Source: Halioglobus sp.
GTDB taxonomy: Bacteria; Pseudomonadota; Gammaproteobacteria; Pseudomonadales; Halieaceae
Assembly: GCA_013214285.1 (NCBI GenBank)
Contig: JABSPW010000024.1
Span: 1-32,881 of the forward strand
Reading direction: 5' to 3'
DNA: 32,881 nt
Shown: positions 15,941 to 23,445 of the stretch, piece by piece
Numbering within the stretch: position 1 is the stretch's first letter
Layout: each line of letters starts with the position of its first letter
Position numbers and translations under genes: made by a program
Notes under the pieces: generated by a model
Told to the model about the DNA's origin: nothing
The model's database searches: none
The model's input: only the letters and a program-made list of their open reading frames with translations

Positions 15941-15971
15941 GCAGCCAGCGGCGGCGGACGCTGCTGGCTGC
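15941..15971 (-). promoter_or_regulatory. Strong hairpin in the leader of the sulfotransferase gene
   Basis: Bases 15941-15953 pair with 15959-15971 over 13 positions (one G-T wobble), with a five-base loop. The stem is GC-rich and has no T-run, so it is not a terminator. It starts 18 bases before the sulfotransferase start codon on the minus strand and could affect translation or mRNA stability. Confidence 0.45.
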
Positions 15972-15984
15972 CAGCGGCATCCGC

Positions 15985-16016
15985 ATGAACAGACTGGTGT
16001 TAGATACTATGTTCAT
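15985..16016. promoter_or_regulatory. Inverted ATGAACA half-sites in a divergent promoter region
   Basis: ATGAACA at 15985-15991 and TGTTCAT at 16010-16016 form a perfect inverted pair with an 18-base spacer. They sit midway between the divergent sulfotransferase and MFS genes, where a regulator of both would bind. No regulator gene is adjacent. Seven-base arms can occur by chance. Confidence 0.25.
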
Positions 16017-16152
16017 CGTCATGATGCGACTGCCTGTGGTGGAAGGTTCGGTACAGGAATCATAGCAAGTGAGGTAAAGTGCCGGAAGTGAACCCTTTTT
16101 ATCCCTGTTATTGGTCGCACAGGACGGACATTTTCGAACAGGAAAATCGCAT

Positions 16153-17370
16153 ATGTTTTATGGCTGGCGTGTTGTAGCCGGTGCATTTGTCGGTATGGTG
16201 CTGGTCAATGGCTTGTTCACCTATGGTTTTACCGTGCTCGTTGATCCGCTTCGGGCGGAGTTCGCAGCCAGTCTTGAGCAAGTGATGTACAGCCTTACCA
16301 TCGGTACTTTTCTCGGACTCGTCGTCGGACCGGTGACCGGTGTATTGATCGACCGTTATTCCGTAAGGCATTTGATGACTCTGGGCTGCCTAGTGAATGC
16401 TATGGGTCTGTACATGGCGTCCCATGCTTCATCTATCATGGTATTCAGCGCTGGCATGGGTGTCACCATGGCGCTCGCACTGGCGATGGTCAGCTCCATG
16501 GCCGGCAGTGCCGCCGTGTCGCGCTGGTTTGCCGTTAATCGGGGCAGAGCCTTGGGTGTGGCTGCTATGGGCTCCTCCTTTGGCGGTGTGGTGGTGCCTG
16601 CGTTGCTGAGTTGGTGGGTGGAGTTATTCGGTTGGCGTGGTGCGCTGCAATGCATGGCGTTGGCTTCGGTAGGCTTGGTCATGCCCTTTATTTGGGTGAC
16701 TGTTCGCAACCGTCCAGCAGATGTCGGGCTGCATCCTGAGGGTGCCTGCCCAATGGATGGAGATCAGAGCCACGTCGAGGCTACACCCCCTGGAATGACC
16801 GACATCATCCGCACGCGAGCCTTTTGGCTGATCGGCCTGAGCATGGGGATGGTGTTTGCCGCGTTTTCTGCGATGATGGCTAACCTCGCGCCGTACGCGG
16901 CACGCTTGGGCAATGGTGATGCGGCCATTTCATCGTTGATAGCGATACTCGCCCTGGGTGGACTGGTAGGGAAATGGCTGTTCGGCACGGCTGCGGACAG
17001 GATTGACTTGAAACGTGGTCTCTGGGGTGCCCATAGTCTGTTGCTTCTGGCCTTTTTGCTGCTGCTGGCGGAGCCGCCTTTCTGGCTGCTAGTGATTGCC
17101 TCGGCGTGCTTCGGACTGTCCACCGGAGGTCTGCTGCCGGTATGGAACGCGATGGTAGCGCGAGTGTTTGGTGTTGATAGTTTTGGTCGTACCTTGGGTG
17201 CCATGGGGCCCTTAATCACTTTGTGTGTGATGCCTGCCTACACGGTGGTCGGGCGACTGTTCGATGCGACCGGGGATTATCGTCTGGCGCTTTTGGTTTT
17301 CGCAGGAGTGATCCTGATGGCTGCCGCACTGCTTTTGCCTCTAAAGATAAAAAGTCATCAGCTGGATTGA
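16153..17370 (+). CDS. MFS transporter, monocarboxylate/oxalate-formate antiporter-like
   Basis: A 405-residue inner-membrane transporter with about twelve hydrophobic segments. It begins MFYGWRVVAGAFVGM, a start typical of the OFA/monocarboxylate branch of the MFS. LIDRYSVRHLM is the loop 2-3 motif, and WFAVNRGRALGVAAMGSSFGG plus LGALGGLVGK-like LALGGLVGKWLFG and FGVDSFGRTLGAMGP fit the same branch. ATG 16153 has AGGA at 16140-16143 with nine-base spacing; an upstream in-frame TTG (16111) adds an unlikely leader. The gene diverges from the sulfotransferase unit and converges with the chorismate mutase/dipeptidase fusion, only 47 bases away. A small carboxylate is a plausible substrate by family, unproven. 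Confidence 0.9.
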   Translation: MFYGWRVVAGAFVGMVLVNGLFTYGFTVLVDPLRAEFAASLEQVMYSLTIGTFLGLVVGPVTGVLIDRYSVRHLMTLGCLVNAMGLYMASHASSIMVFSAGMGVTMALALAMVSSMAGSAAVSRWFAVNRGRALGVAAMGSSFGGVVVPALLSWWVELFGWRGALQCMALASVGLVMPFIWVTVRNRPADVGLHPEGACPMDGDQSHVEATPPGMTDIIRTRAFWLIGLSMGMVFAAFSAMMANLAPYAARLGNGDAAISSLIAILALGGLVGKWLFGTAADRIDLKRGLWGAHSLLLLAFLLLLAEPPFWLLVIASACFGLSTGGLLPVWNAMVARVFGVDSFGRTLGAMGPLITLCVMPAYTVVGRLFDATGDYRLALLVFAGVILMAAALLLPLKIKSHQLD

Positions 17371-17417
17371 AGCCCAAGCCGTATTCGTGGGACGTATGCG
17401 GCTGCAAGGATGCTTAC

Positions 17418-18536
17418 TCAACGAATTGGGATGTGAAAGTAAGTATCGGGAAACGGCTCGTTCTTCAAGGTGAAGTGCCACCACTCTTGTGCATAAGGCT
17501 CGAAACCGTGCTTCAGCATCAGTGTTCGCAATAGCATGCGATGCGCGCGCTGGGAAGCGTTGATAGTCTCGTCCATAGACCAGGAAAGGGGGCTAAAAAA
17601 GTCGAACGCGCTGCCCATATCCAACTCGTTGTTGTGATTTCCTGAGCTGAGATTGACGATGGTTAGGTCTACCGTGCTGCCCCGCGTATGGCTGGAGCGC
17701 TTGGCGATGTAGCCGTCTTCAAATAGCTTGGATTTCATTACATCCGGATAGAAAATTGACTTCATAGCCTGGTCGTCGAGGTCCTCGGCCCACCGCACAA
17801 AATCATTCACCGCCTGTTGTGGACGGTAGCTGTCAAAAACTTTCAGCCCCAAACCAAATGCTTTCAATTCGTCCTGCGCGGCCTGTAGGGCAGTCGCTGC
17901 TTCTCGGCTCAACAACAAGCGTTCTCCCAGATAACCGGCGATAGGTCGGCCGATAAAATTGTTCTTTCCGAGGTAGCGAAGATCAACGACAATATCCGGT
18001 ATCAACGCCTTAACGTCGACAAACCCGGCCGGTGGATAAGCAGTCAACCGTACGTGTAACAATGCGTTGAATAGCCTTCGCTTTGCATTTTCCGTGACGT
18101 GGATAGCGTCGATGGTTTTTTGGAAGTCTGGCCAGTCTCTTTCAGCAGGACCCTGCGTCATTGCCAGGGATTTCGCCAGAACGGCCACGATGTCATTGAC
18201 CAGTGCGGTCAGGGTTAGACGACGATGTTCTCTTAGGTTTGAGGTGTCAGCTTTGGCTGGGGCCTGGACGATGAGCGTTTGTAGATGGCGTTGCTGAACC
18301 TCTTTTTCGATTGTCATTTGGGTAACGAATAGCGCCTCCACCGAGTCCGCATTCAGTCCGTTTAGAGTGGCTATCTCCTTTGCACTGTGCCGCAATCTGT
18401 TTTCGCGATGCAGATCTTCGATAGGCAGGTTCTTGTCAAACTTGTAGCGTGCTATAACGCCCATACTTGCAAGGCGTTCCTTCAATAAGTAGAAAAGCGT
18501 GTCTTTGTCAGTATTCGGCCGGGATGGTGTGCTCAT
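17418..18536 (-). CDS. AroQ-gamma chorismate mutase fused to VanX-type D-Ala-D-Ala dipeptidase
   Basis: A 372-residue two-domain protein. Residues 12-166 form an AroQ-gamma chorismate mutase (chorismate to prephenate): KERLASMGVIARYKFDKNLPIEDLHRE holds the active-site set R21, K32, D41 and R44, the segment EALFVTQMTIEKEVQQR matches the next helix, and the domain closes with KRRLFNALLHVRL as in that subclass. Residues 167-372 form a complete VanX/DdpX zinc dipeptidase: SYRP at 236-239, SSHTRGSTVD at 281-290 (zinc ligands H283, D290) and EWWHF at 351-355 (E351 base, H354 ligand); the end, EPFPDTYFHIPIR, also fits VanX. AroQ-gamma enzymes are normally exported, yet no signal peptide follows ATG 18536 and no clear ribosome binding site precedes it. 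I know of no such fusion. Both activities are predictions. Confidence 0.9.
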   Translation of the reverse strand: MSTPSRPNTDKDTLFYLLKERLASMGVIARYKFDKNLPIEDLHRENRLRHSAKEIATLNGLNADSVEALFVTQMTIEKEVQQRHLQTLIVQAPAKADTSNLREHRRLTLTALVNDIVAVLAKSLAMTQGPAERDWPDFQKTIDAIHVTENAKRRLFNALLHVRLTAYPPAGFVDVKALIPDIVVDLRYLGKNNFIGRPIAGYLGERLLLSREAATALQAAQDELKAFGLGLKVFDSYRPQQAVNDFVRWAEDLDDQAMKSIFYPDVMKSKLFEDGYIAKRSSHTRGSTVDLTIVNLSSGNHNNELDMGSAFDFFSPLSWSMDETINASQRAHRMLLRTLMLKHGFEPYAQEWWHFTLKNEPFPDTYFHIPIR

Positions 18537-18539
18537 TGT

Positions 18540-18647
18540 CTATGCCAATAACACAATAACAATATACGGCAATCGATCTTTAGCCGTGTGTAGATACCCG
18601 TCAGCAAGGCTACTGTGGAGCGGCAGCAGGCAGAGAGCAAGCATCAT
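18540..18647 (-). other. In-frame signal-peptide-like stretch ending in TAG just before the fusion gene
   Basis: The minus-strand frame of the fusion gene is also open upstream (to 18737), ending at TAG 18540-18542, one codon before ATG 18536. From ATG 18647 it would encode MMLALCLLPLHSSLADG and some 19 further residues; the first part looks like a secretion signal with cleavage after SLA. If the TAG were a mutation, error or read-through, the fusion protein would be exported. It may equally be a chance frame. Confidence 0.3.
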
Positions 18648-18767
18648 CAGCCCGCAGGGTCCTGCCGGTACTTGAAGCCACGTAGAAAGATCCGGATAAA
18701 ATTCACGGGTAAAGTGATGACATGTCTGCAGAATCACTCGGAGGCCTATTGCTGAATGCCGTGCAGT

Positions 18768-19883
18768 CTAGTTTCCCGGTACAGATTTTTGCAGCTGCTC
18801 TTTTGCGGTCGGTATATCCGGTGTAATGAAATCAGGTACTGAGATTAACCTGTCGCCGACAAAGGAGCCCATATAGACGCGCCCCCCCTGTGGCACTGCG
18901 ATGGTCGCAGCGCCCATGGGTGGACCCTCGTGATGAAACACATTCTCGAAGTGACCGCTTGTGGGATCTAGAGCAATGATGTTGAAGGCACCAGGACAGG
19001 GCGCCTCGCTGTTGCCGAAACAAGCCAGAAGATCTCTAATGCCCATGTCGTGCGTTGTAACCCAAAGCCTCCCGTCGCTGCCCCAGGCACTGTTGTCCGC
19101 ATTAGGTATAGAATACCGCGCGGTGACTTCGCCGTCGGACAGCCTAACCTGCCATACCTCTTTTTCCATGTACATGTTGGCGTAAACGTGTTCATTGGTT
19201 ACGTCGATTTCTAGCCCGTTGGGCTGTGCTGCTCGGGTGGTAGGAAGTGGCTCTAAACCCTTTTTTGCATTCCATCGCCAGAGTTCCCCAGTCGCGATGC
19301 CAAGAGCTGACTTAGCCACGGCGAGCGAATCGCTGGGGTTAAACATCCGTGTATATATGATATCGCCATTAGTCAGGCCTACCACGTCGTTCATCAGAGT
19401 GTCCGGTCCGGCAATTACGCAGCCACGCCAAATCAGTTGTGTGTCAGTGCCCGCTGGTAGCAATTCGAAAAGCTCTATCGCTTCTCTCTCGCCGTGATTG
19501 ACCACGAGGTAACGCCAGCGTCCGTCCTCCAGGCGGTGCAGATGAGTGCCGTGTGGGCCAATGCTCTCCCCAGGTGGATTTGAGCAGCTTGCCTCGCCCC
19601 AGTCACTGAAGCCGTTTGAGTCAGGGTCGGATGTGGGATAGAGAACACGCAGGGAGTCGTTGCGAGTATCGAACAAAGAAATACTCCCGATGCTCTCGCC
19701 CATATTACCGAAGTGTGCAAGTACCAAGTGGCGCCCATCAGGTGCCGCTGCAATATCCTCTGGTGTCTGCATGTGGCAGACCGGGCGGATGTCACCGCGC
19801 GGTTTGCAACCCTCAATAGGTTCAAGAGGCGCGGTGCAGCTGGTGACAATGAGTGTCAGGGCGAGCAGATAGCATCTTTTCAT
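18768..19883 (-). CDS. Paraoxonase-like beta-propeller lipoprotein
   Basis: A 371-residue exported lipoprotein: MKRCYLLALTLIVTSC ends in a lipobox with C16 as the lipid-attachment cysteine. The mature part resembles calcium-dependent paraoxonase/SMP-30 six-bladed propellers. GPHGTHLH (H111) corresponds to the NPHGIS active-site loop of PON1, LVVNH follows at 126-130, MNDVVGL at 164-170 matches the calcium-binding ND pair, and QPNGLEI around N222 matches the next calcium asparagine. Such enzymes hydrolyse lactones and aryl esters. Several cysteines suggest disulfides, fitting a periplasmic or outer-membrane location. It follows the amidohydrolase gene by 42 bases and is probably in the same transcript. 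A non-catalytic propeller is possible; the match is at motif level only. Confidence 0.75.
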   Translation of the reverse strand: MKRCYLLALTLIVTSCTAPLEPIEGCKPRGDIRPVCHMQTPEDIAAAPDGRHLVLAHFGNMGESIGSISLFDTRNDSLRVLYPTSDPDSNGFSDWGEASCSNPPGESIGPHGTHLHRLEDGRWRYLVVNHGEREAIELFELLPAGTDTQLIWRGCVIAGPDTLMNDVVGLTNGDIIYTRMFNPSDSLAVAKSALGIATGELWRWNAKKGLEPLPTTRAAQPNGLEIDVTNEHVYANMYMEKEVWQVRLSDGEVTARYSIPNADNSAWGSDGRLWVTTHDMGIRDLLACFGNSEAPCPGAFNIIALDPTSGHFENVFHHEGPPMGAATIAVPQGGRVYMGSFVGDRLISVPDFITPDIPTAKEQLQKSVPGN

Positions 19884-19925
19884 GGGTGTCCCATCGCTAT
19901 TTCAACCTTGATTTTAGGGTGCGTA

Positions 19926-21164
19926 TCAGAAACTGGAAAACAAAGCCATGGCATTGCCACGAAGGATGTCTTTTCTGATCTTTTCTCTTCCTTTTGCTTG
20001 TGTTGCTATCAATACCTTGGCCAGGGAAGCACCCATATGATAGAACGGCCAGTCGGTACCAAACAACAAGCGCTCACCGCCAGTGTGTTGGATCATTGCC
20101 TCGAGACGCGTTAGGCTTTGACCGTGAATGCCCAGCCAGGCGTTGTTGTGGCGTGTAGCGAGTTCTAGCATAGCGGCACCGTCACGGGCACCTCCATGGC
20201 CCAGTATAAATTGGACATTGGGAAACTCTTGGAGGGCTGCCTCGTAGTGTCGCGGTATGGCGAAGGGATGTGATGACTCCGGCTCAATGCCGGCGCGCCC
20301 GCCGTGGAAAAAAATAACGAGACCTAGTCTCTCGGCCTCGTTGTACAAATGCATTGCCTCCGGATGGTCCGGGTAGAAGCGCTGTACCGTCGGGTGCAGT
20401 TTCATCACACGAGCACCCCGCTTAGCGTGCTCGCGCATCTCCGCGATGGCAGATTTGGCCCCGGGATATACCGATAGCCCGGGATGTAATCTATTGGTAT
20501 GCCCCATGGAAGTGACTGCATCGCGCCAGTCTTCGGTTAGGGTATCACCAAACGGTAGGCCGAGTTTGATTGGCAGTAATAGCGCCTTGTCTACTCGCAT
20601 GCTGTCCATCTCGCGGAGCAAATTGGGAATAGTCTGTGTTGCGGCATATTCACTGCCCCATAAACCCTGAGCGATCGTATGTGCGCGCAAGTCGCTCAGT
20701 GCTTCTTCGCTGAAATTACCATTGGCATAAATGTCCAGGTCAAAGGGTGAGCCCGGGCTCGCGGCATCGCAATCGAGTAGGTGTCTAACGCGCGGCGTTT
20801 TGGTTTGCAGGTCTAGCTCTGGCTTGAAAAGTACAGACATGCCCAGATGACAGTGAACATCGATGGGCGCTGGGATACTGTCATCAATGCATAGCAATTG
20901 GCCCGCGTCATCTAAACCGAACCACGGTAGTGCCGCCAGGCCACGATAGCCGTCATATATGTGTTCGCCATAGATACTCTTGCCCCGTATTTGTTGTTCC
21001 TGCTCCCGTTGTGTGGCCAGAGCATTGATATCAGCCTGCGTGTAGCGCTCCGGTGGTGGGGAGTCACAGCCGTTAAGGACGATTCCGCCCGTTGATAGAC
21101 CGGTTATGGACAGGCTTGCTCTGCCAAGGAATCTGCGACGTGTAAGGAAAGATCGGCTCCCCAC
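19926..21164 (-). CDS. Tat-exported lipoprotein amidohydrolase (amidohydrolase 2 family)
   Basis: A 412-residue metal-dependent TIM-barrel hydrolase or decarboxylase. The N-terminus TRRRFLGRA is a twin-arginine signal, and GIVLNGC at 27-33 is a lipobox, so the folded protein is likely exported and anchored by lipid. The metal site is seen in order: DVHCHLG (H104, H106), KLHPT (K255, H257), FFHGG (H287), LGHGG (H323) and FGTDWPF (D371). The amidohydrolase 2 group includes decarboxylases and lactonases of aromatic catabolism. GTG at 21162-21164 has GAGGA eight bases upstream, overlapping the stop of the carotenoid oxygenase gene, so translation is coupled. The substrate is unknown, though the neighbours suggest an oxidative cleavage product. 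Confidence 0.87.
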   Translation of the reverse strand: MGSRSFLTRRRFLGRASLSITGLSTGGIVLNGCDSPPPERYTQADINALATQREQEQQIRGKSIYGEHIYDGYRGLAALPWFGLDDAGQLLCIDDSIPAPIDVHCHLGMSVLFKPELDLQTKTPRVRHLLDCDAASPGSPFDLDIYANGNFSEEALSDLRAHTIAQGLWGSEYAATQTIPNLLREMDSMRVDKALLLPIKLGLPFGDTLTEDWRDAVTSMGHTNRLHPGLSVYPGAKSAIAEMREHAKRGARVMKLHPTVQRFYPDHPEAMHLYNEAERLGLVIFFHGGRAGIEPESSHPFAIPRHYEAALQEFPNVQFILGHGGARDGAAMLELATRHNNAWLGIHGQSLTRLEAMIQHTGGERLLFGTDWPFYHMGASLAKVLIATQAKGREKIRKDILRGNAMALFSSF

Positions 21165-21175
21165 CTGTATATTCC

Positions 21176-22486
21176 TCAGAAGGGCACCCAGCTGCCGTGA
21201 AAGCCCATGGGCACGCGTCCGGGTAGCAATACGCGTGCAATCGGCGTATCGGACATGCTGCTGGCATCTAGAATGACAACCTCACTACGACCGGAGGGTT
21301 TGTCATAGACATAGGCCAGTAGCCAGCCGTCATCCTCATTGCGGGCATCTGGATCGGATACGAAAACTGCTTCGCTGCCCTCTCGGCCCTTGCCGATTTC
21401 CGCGCTTATCGAACTGAAATTGCTGAGATCGTATTTGATATAGCGTTGACCAAAGGGAGCGGAATCGGCGAGTTCTGCCATATATCCGAAGCGATGCTTG
21501 GTCCCTACTACGGCTTCATTAATCCGGGGAAATTCCGTGCGTCGATTGTCAATCTGCATCTCATCTACCGCACCGGCATTTTGGTCAATGGTCCATCTAG
21601 TCAACAGCGCAGGCGCGTCGATTTCTTCTCGCGTCACACTATCTTTGCGACACACGTCGATCACAATAGAGTCGCCGTCCTCGTAGGCGTTCAGTGGGTG
21701 AAAGACGTAGCAGGGATCTATATCGTACCAGATGATATCCTTGTCACCGCCGGCACGTGGCATGACCCCTAAGCGAGCGCCATAGGACTCATCCCATTTG
21801 ATTGGCAATCCACCAGTCCCATCCTGCTGAATATCCCACACTGCCGGCAAGTCCATCCAGATCACGAAGTTTTCTGTGATGTTGAAGTCATGCATCATGG
21901 TGCCGCCCGGTACGGTGATGGCTTCACTGTGCACGAGTTGCCCCTTGGCGTTGGCTCTATGATAGGTGAGAAACGGTGGAAATAGACCGTAGGCAAAGAA
22001 TAAGAGTTCGCCAGTCCTAGGGCAGGTCTTAGGGTGTGCGGTCATCGGCGTTTGCAGCTTGCCATCGAAATCCCACGCTCGCAGTGTCTCGAGCTGTGGT
22101 GTGATCTCCCAGGGAAAATGTCCTTCTTCAAGGGCGAGTATTCTTCCCGCGTGGTGAATAACATGGGTGTTAGCTGCAGATTTTTCGAGGTCCATGAAGG
22201 TAGCTACCGCATTCGCGTCGGGGTCTTGCCACAGCGGGGTTTTTACATAGCGATTGCGGTACCAGTTGGCATGGCCGTTTTCAAATTCTACGCCATGGAT
22301 CATGCCATTACCCAAAAACCAGTGGTCAGACCAGCCCGTTTTTGGATTAGGTCCATTACGCAAGAAGCGGCCGTTGAGGGTTGGGGGTATGTTCCCAACA
22401 AGCTGAAGCTTGCTGTGGCTGCGTTCTTCCGTGACAGGGGCAAAATTTTCTCTAAGATAAAAGGGCTGTTCTGCAGTTCGGTGCAT
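21176..22486 (-). CDS. Carotenoid oxygenase (RPE65/lignostilbene dioxygenase family)
   Basis: A 436-residue non-heme iron dioxygenase that splits a C=C bond of a carotenoid, apocarotenoid or stilbene-like compound. All four iron histidines are present in their usual settings: H151 (TAHPK), H199 (MMHDFNIT), H263 (YVFHPLNAYEDGD) and H430 (GFHGSW). The start region YLRENFAPVTEE and NGRFLRNGPNP are family hallmarks. ATG 22486 has AAGGA eight bases upstream; the frame stays open to 22876 but the added 130 residues match nothing and overlap another coding region. The protein is a little short compared with about 460-490 residues. No signal peptide: it should be cytoplasmic, unlike the two lipoproteins encoded after it. 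First gene of the operon. Confidence 0.93.
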   Translation of the reverse strand: MHRTAEQPFYLRENFAPVTEERSHSKLQLVGNIPPTLNGRFLRNGPNPKTGWSDHWFLGNGMIHGVEFENGHANWYRNRYVKTPLWQDPDANAVATFMDLEKSAANTHVIHHAGRILALEEGHFPWEITPQLETLRAWDFDGKLQTPMTAHPKTCPRTGELLFFAYGLFPPFLTYHRANAKGQLVHSEAITVPGGTMMHDFNITENFVIWMDLPAVWDIQQDGTGGLPIKWDESYGARLGVMPRAGGDKDIIWYDIDPCYVFHPLNAYEDGDSIVIDVCRKDSVTREEIDAPALLTRWTIDQNAGAVDEMQIDNRRTEFPRINEAVVGTKHRFGYMAELADSAPFGQRYIKYDLSNFSSISAEIGKGREGSEAVFVSDPDARNEDDGWLLAYVYDKPSGRSEVVILDASSMSDTPIARVLLPGRVPMGFHGSWVPF

Positions 22487-22567
22487 CGTGAATTCCTTGC
22501 AGCAGGTGCCTGATGGGATTCGGGTACCTACTAAATATACCTCAGTCTTTATAATGAGTCTCTGATT

Positions 22568-22843
22568 GTGAGCCTGAGGCATGCCCAGCCCTGTGAAATG
22601 ACTAAGCCAACGCTTTACAAGCTTATGTGGCAGGGTGGCATGGCCATCGAGTCGGGAATCAGGCAGTGGGCCACGAGAGGGAATATACAAGTTAATGGTG
22701 TTGGAGGGTCGTTTACCGCAGAGGTCGATTTGGGTGACAAAGTGATTATTGGCGCTGAACATCGCTACCGTATTATGCCGGGCGATGGCACTGATCGTTG
22801 GTATGTCAGAGCCTTGGGTCCTGTCGCGGAAGGAGCCGCGTAA
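22568..22843 (+). CDS. Small S4-like RNA-binding domain protein
   Basis: A 91-residue frame (GTG 22568; ATG 22598 gives 81 residues). The part LYKLMWQGGMAIESGIRQWA, GNIQVNG and EVDLGDKVIIG follows the S4 pattern: helix, helix, then G-x-V-x-VNG and a GD-x-V strand, as in YbcJ/RqcP-type small RNA-binding proteins. A perfect TATAAT at 22550-22555 lies just upstream but without a good -35 box, and no clear Shine-Dalgarno is seen. It diverges from the carotenoid oxygenase gene. Codon choice looks like real coding sequence. The similarity is weak enough that a decayed or chance frame remains possible. Confidence 0.45.
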   Translation: MSLRHAQPCEMTKPTLYKLMWQGGMAIESGIRQWATRGNIQVNGVGGSFTAEVDLGDKVIIGAEHRYRIMPGDGTDRWYVRALGPVAEGAA

Positions 22844-22851
22844 GTTCGTCG

Positions 22852-23397
22852 CAACCGACGCTTCACGTTGAATCATTCTTTTTCGAGTGGACCAGGTCTG
22901 CCGGTATGCAAATCAGTGGAGTGTGCTCAGCTAGCGGCCATCGATTGGCGCTACACCGCGTCAATGATATTCGGATTACTTGCTTTGTAAGGGACCCTAT
23001 AGATCTGGTGTTTTTAAGTCATTTTTAACACAAACGCGCCGCGGAGAACTGGTGCAATTTCTGAAATCCGCGGCCGGAGGATTATGAGCGAGTCAATGGA
23101 GCGGCACCGGTCGCCATTCCTGCAGGAGAGTCGTTGGCCGGTTACCTGAAGGGCTGCTCGCAAAGCATACAGAATAAGGTCGGCAAAGCGCGGAACCCGC
23201 GTATCCGCAATGCCGGTGAATGGCGTGAGTACTTTTCGCCTCTGTTGGCGCGGGCATTTAGCAACGAGTACGGAGTGTTGCTGGAAACACTGGATTCCCC
23301 TATCGATTGGGCTCAGGTTTTGCCTAGAAGAATTACGCTTGAGGGTGCTGGAGAGTACGTGCTATTCTCCTGCCATTCAGAGTGGTGTGGCAGCTAA
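22852..23397 (+). pseudogene. Decayed sulfotransferase remnant
   Basis: One frame gives sulfotransferase-like segments in the right order but is broken by two stops, TAA 23026-23028 and TGA 23062-23064. Before the stops come SGHRLAL and ITCFVRDPIDLVFLSHF, which resembles the 3'-phosphate-binding VRDP...S motif. After them NPRIRNAGEWREYFSPLLA and FSNEYGVLLETLD...IDW look like the usual C-terminal end (GxWxxYF, yGxLLexLgY). The remaining frame is continuous to TAA 23395-23397. A clean P-loop is not recognisable. It precedes a glycosyltransferase in a surface-glycan region, where a sulfotransferase would fit. A second frame from ATG 23084 has a good GGAGG site but only 22 codons. Sequencing error is a less likely explanation for two stops. 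Confidence 0.5.
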
Positions 23398-23445
23398 ACA
23401 TAAGCCTGTTGGCAACGAGAATCTGTATCTATCGGGAGAAAGCTG

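Noticed and set aside
17377..17403. Eight-pair hairpin between the convergent MFS and fusion genes
   Set aside because: One wobble pair, an 11-base loop and no T-run on either side; not enough to call a terminator.
22487..22876. 130-codon upstream extension of the carotenoid oxygenase frame
   Set aside because: The family starts at MHRTAEQPFYLRENF with a good ribosome binding site; the extension matches nothing and overlaps the S4-like frame.
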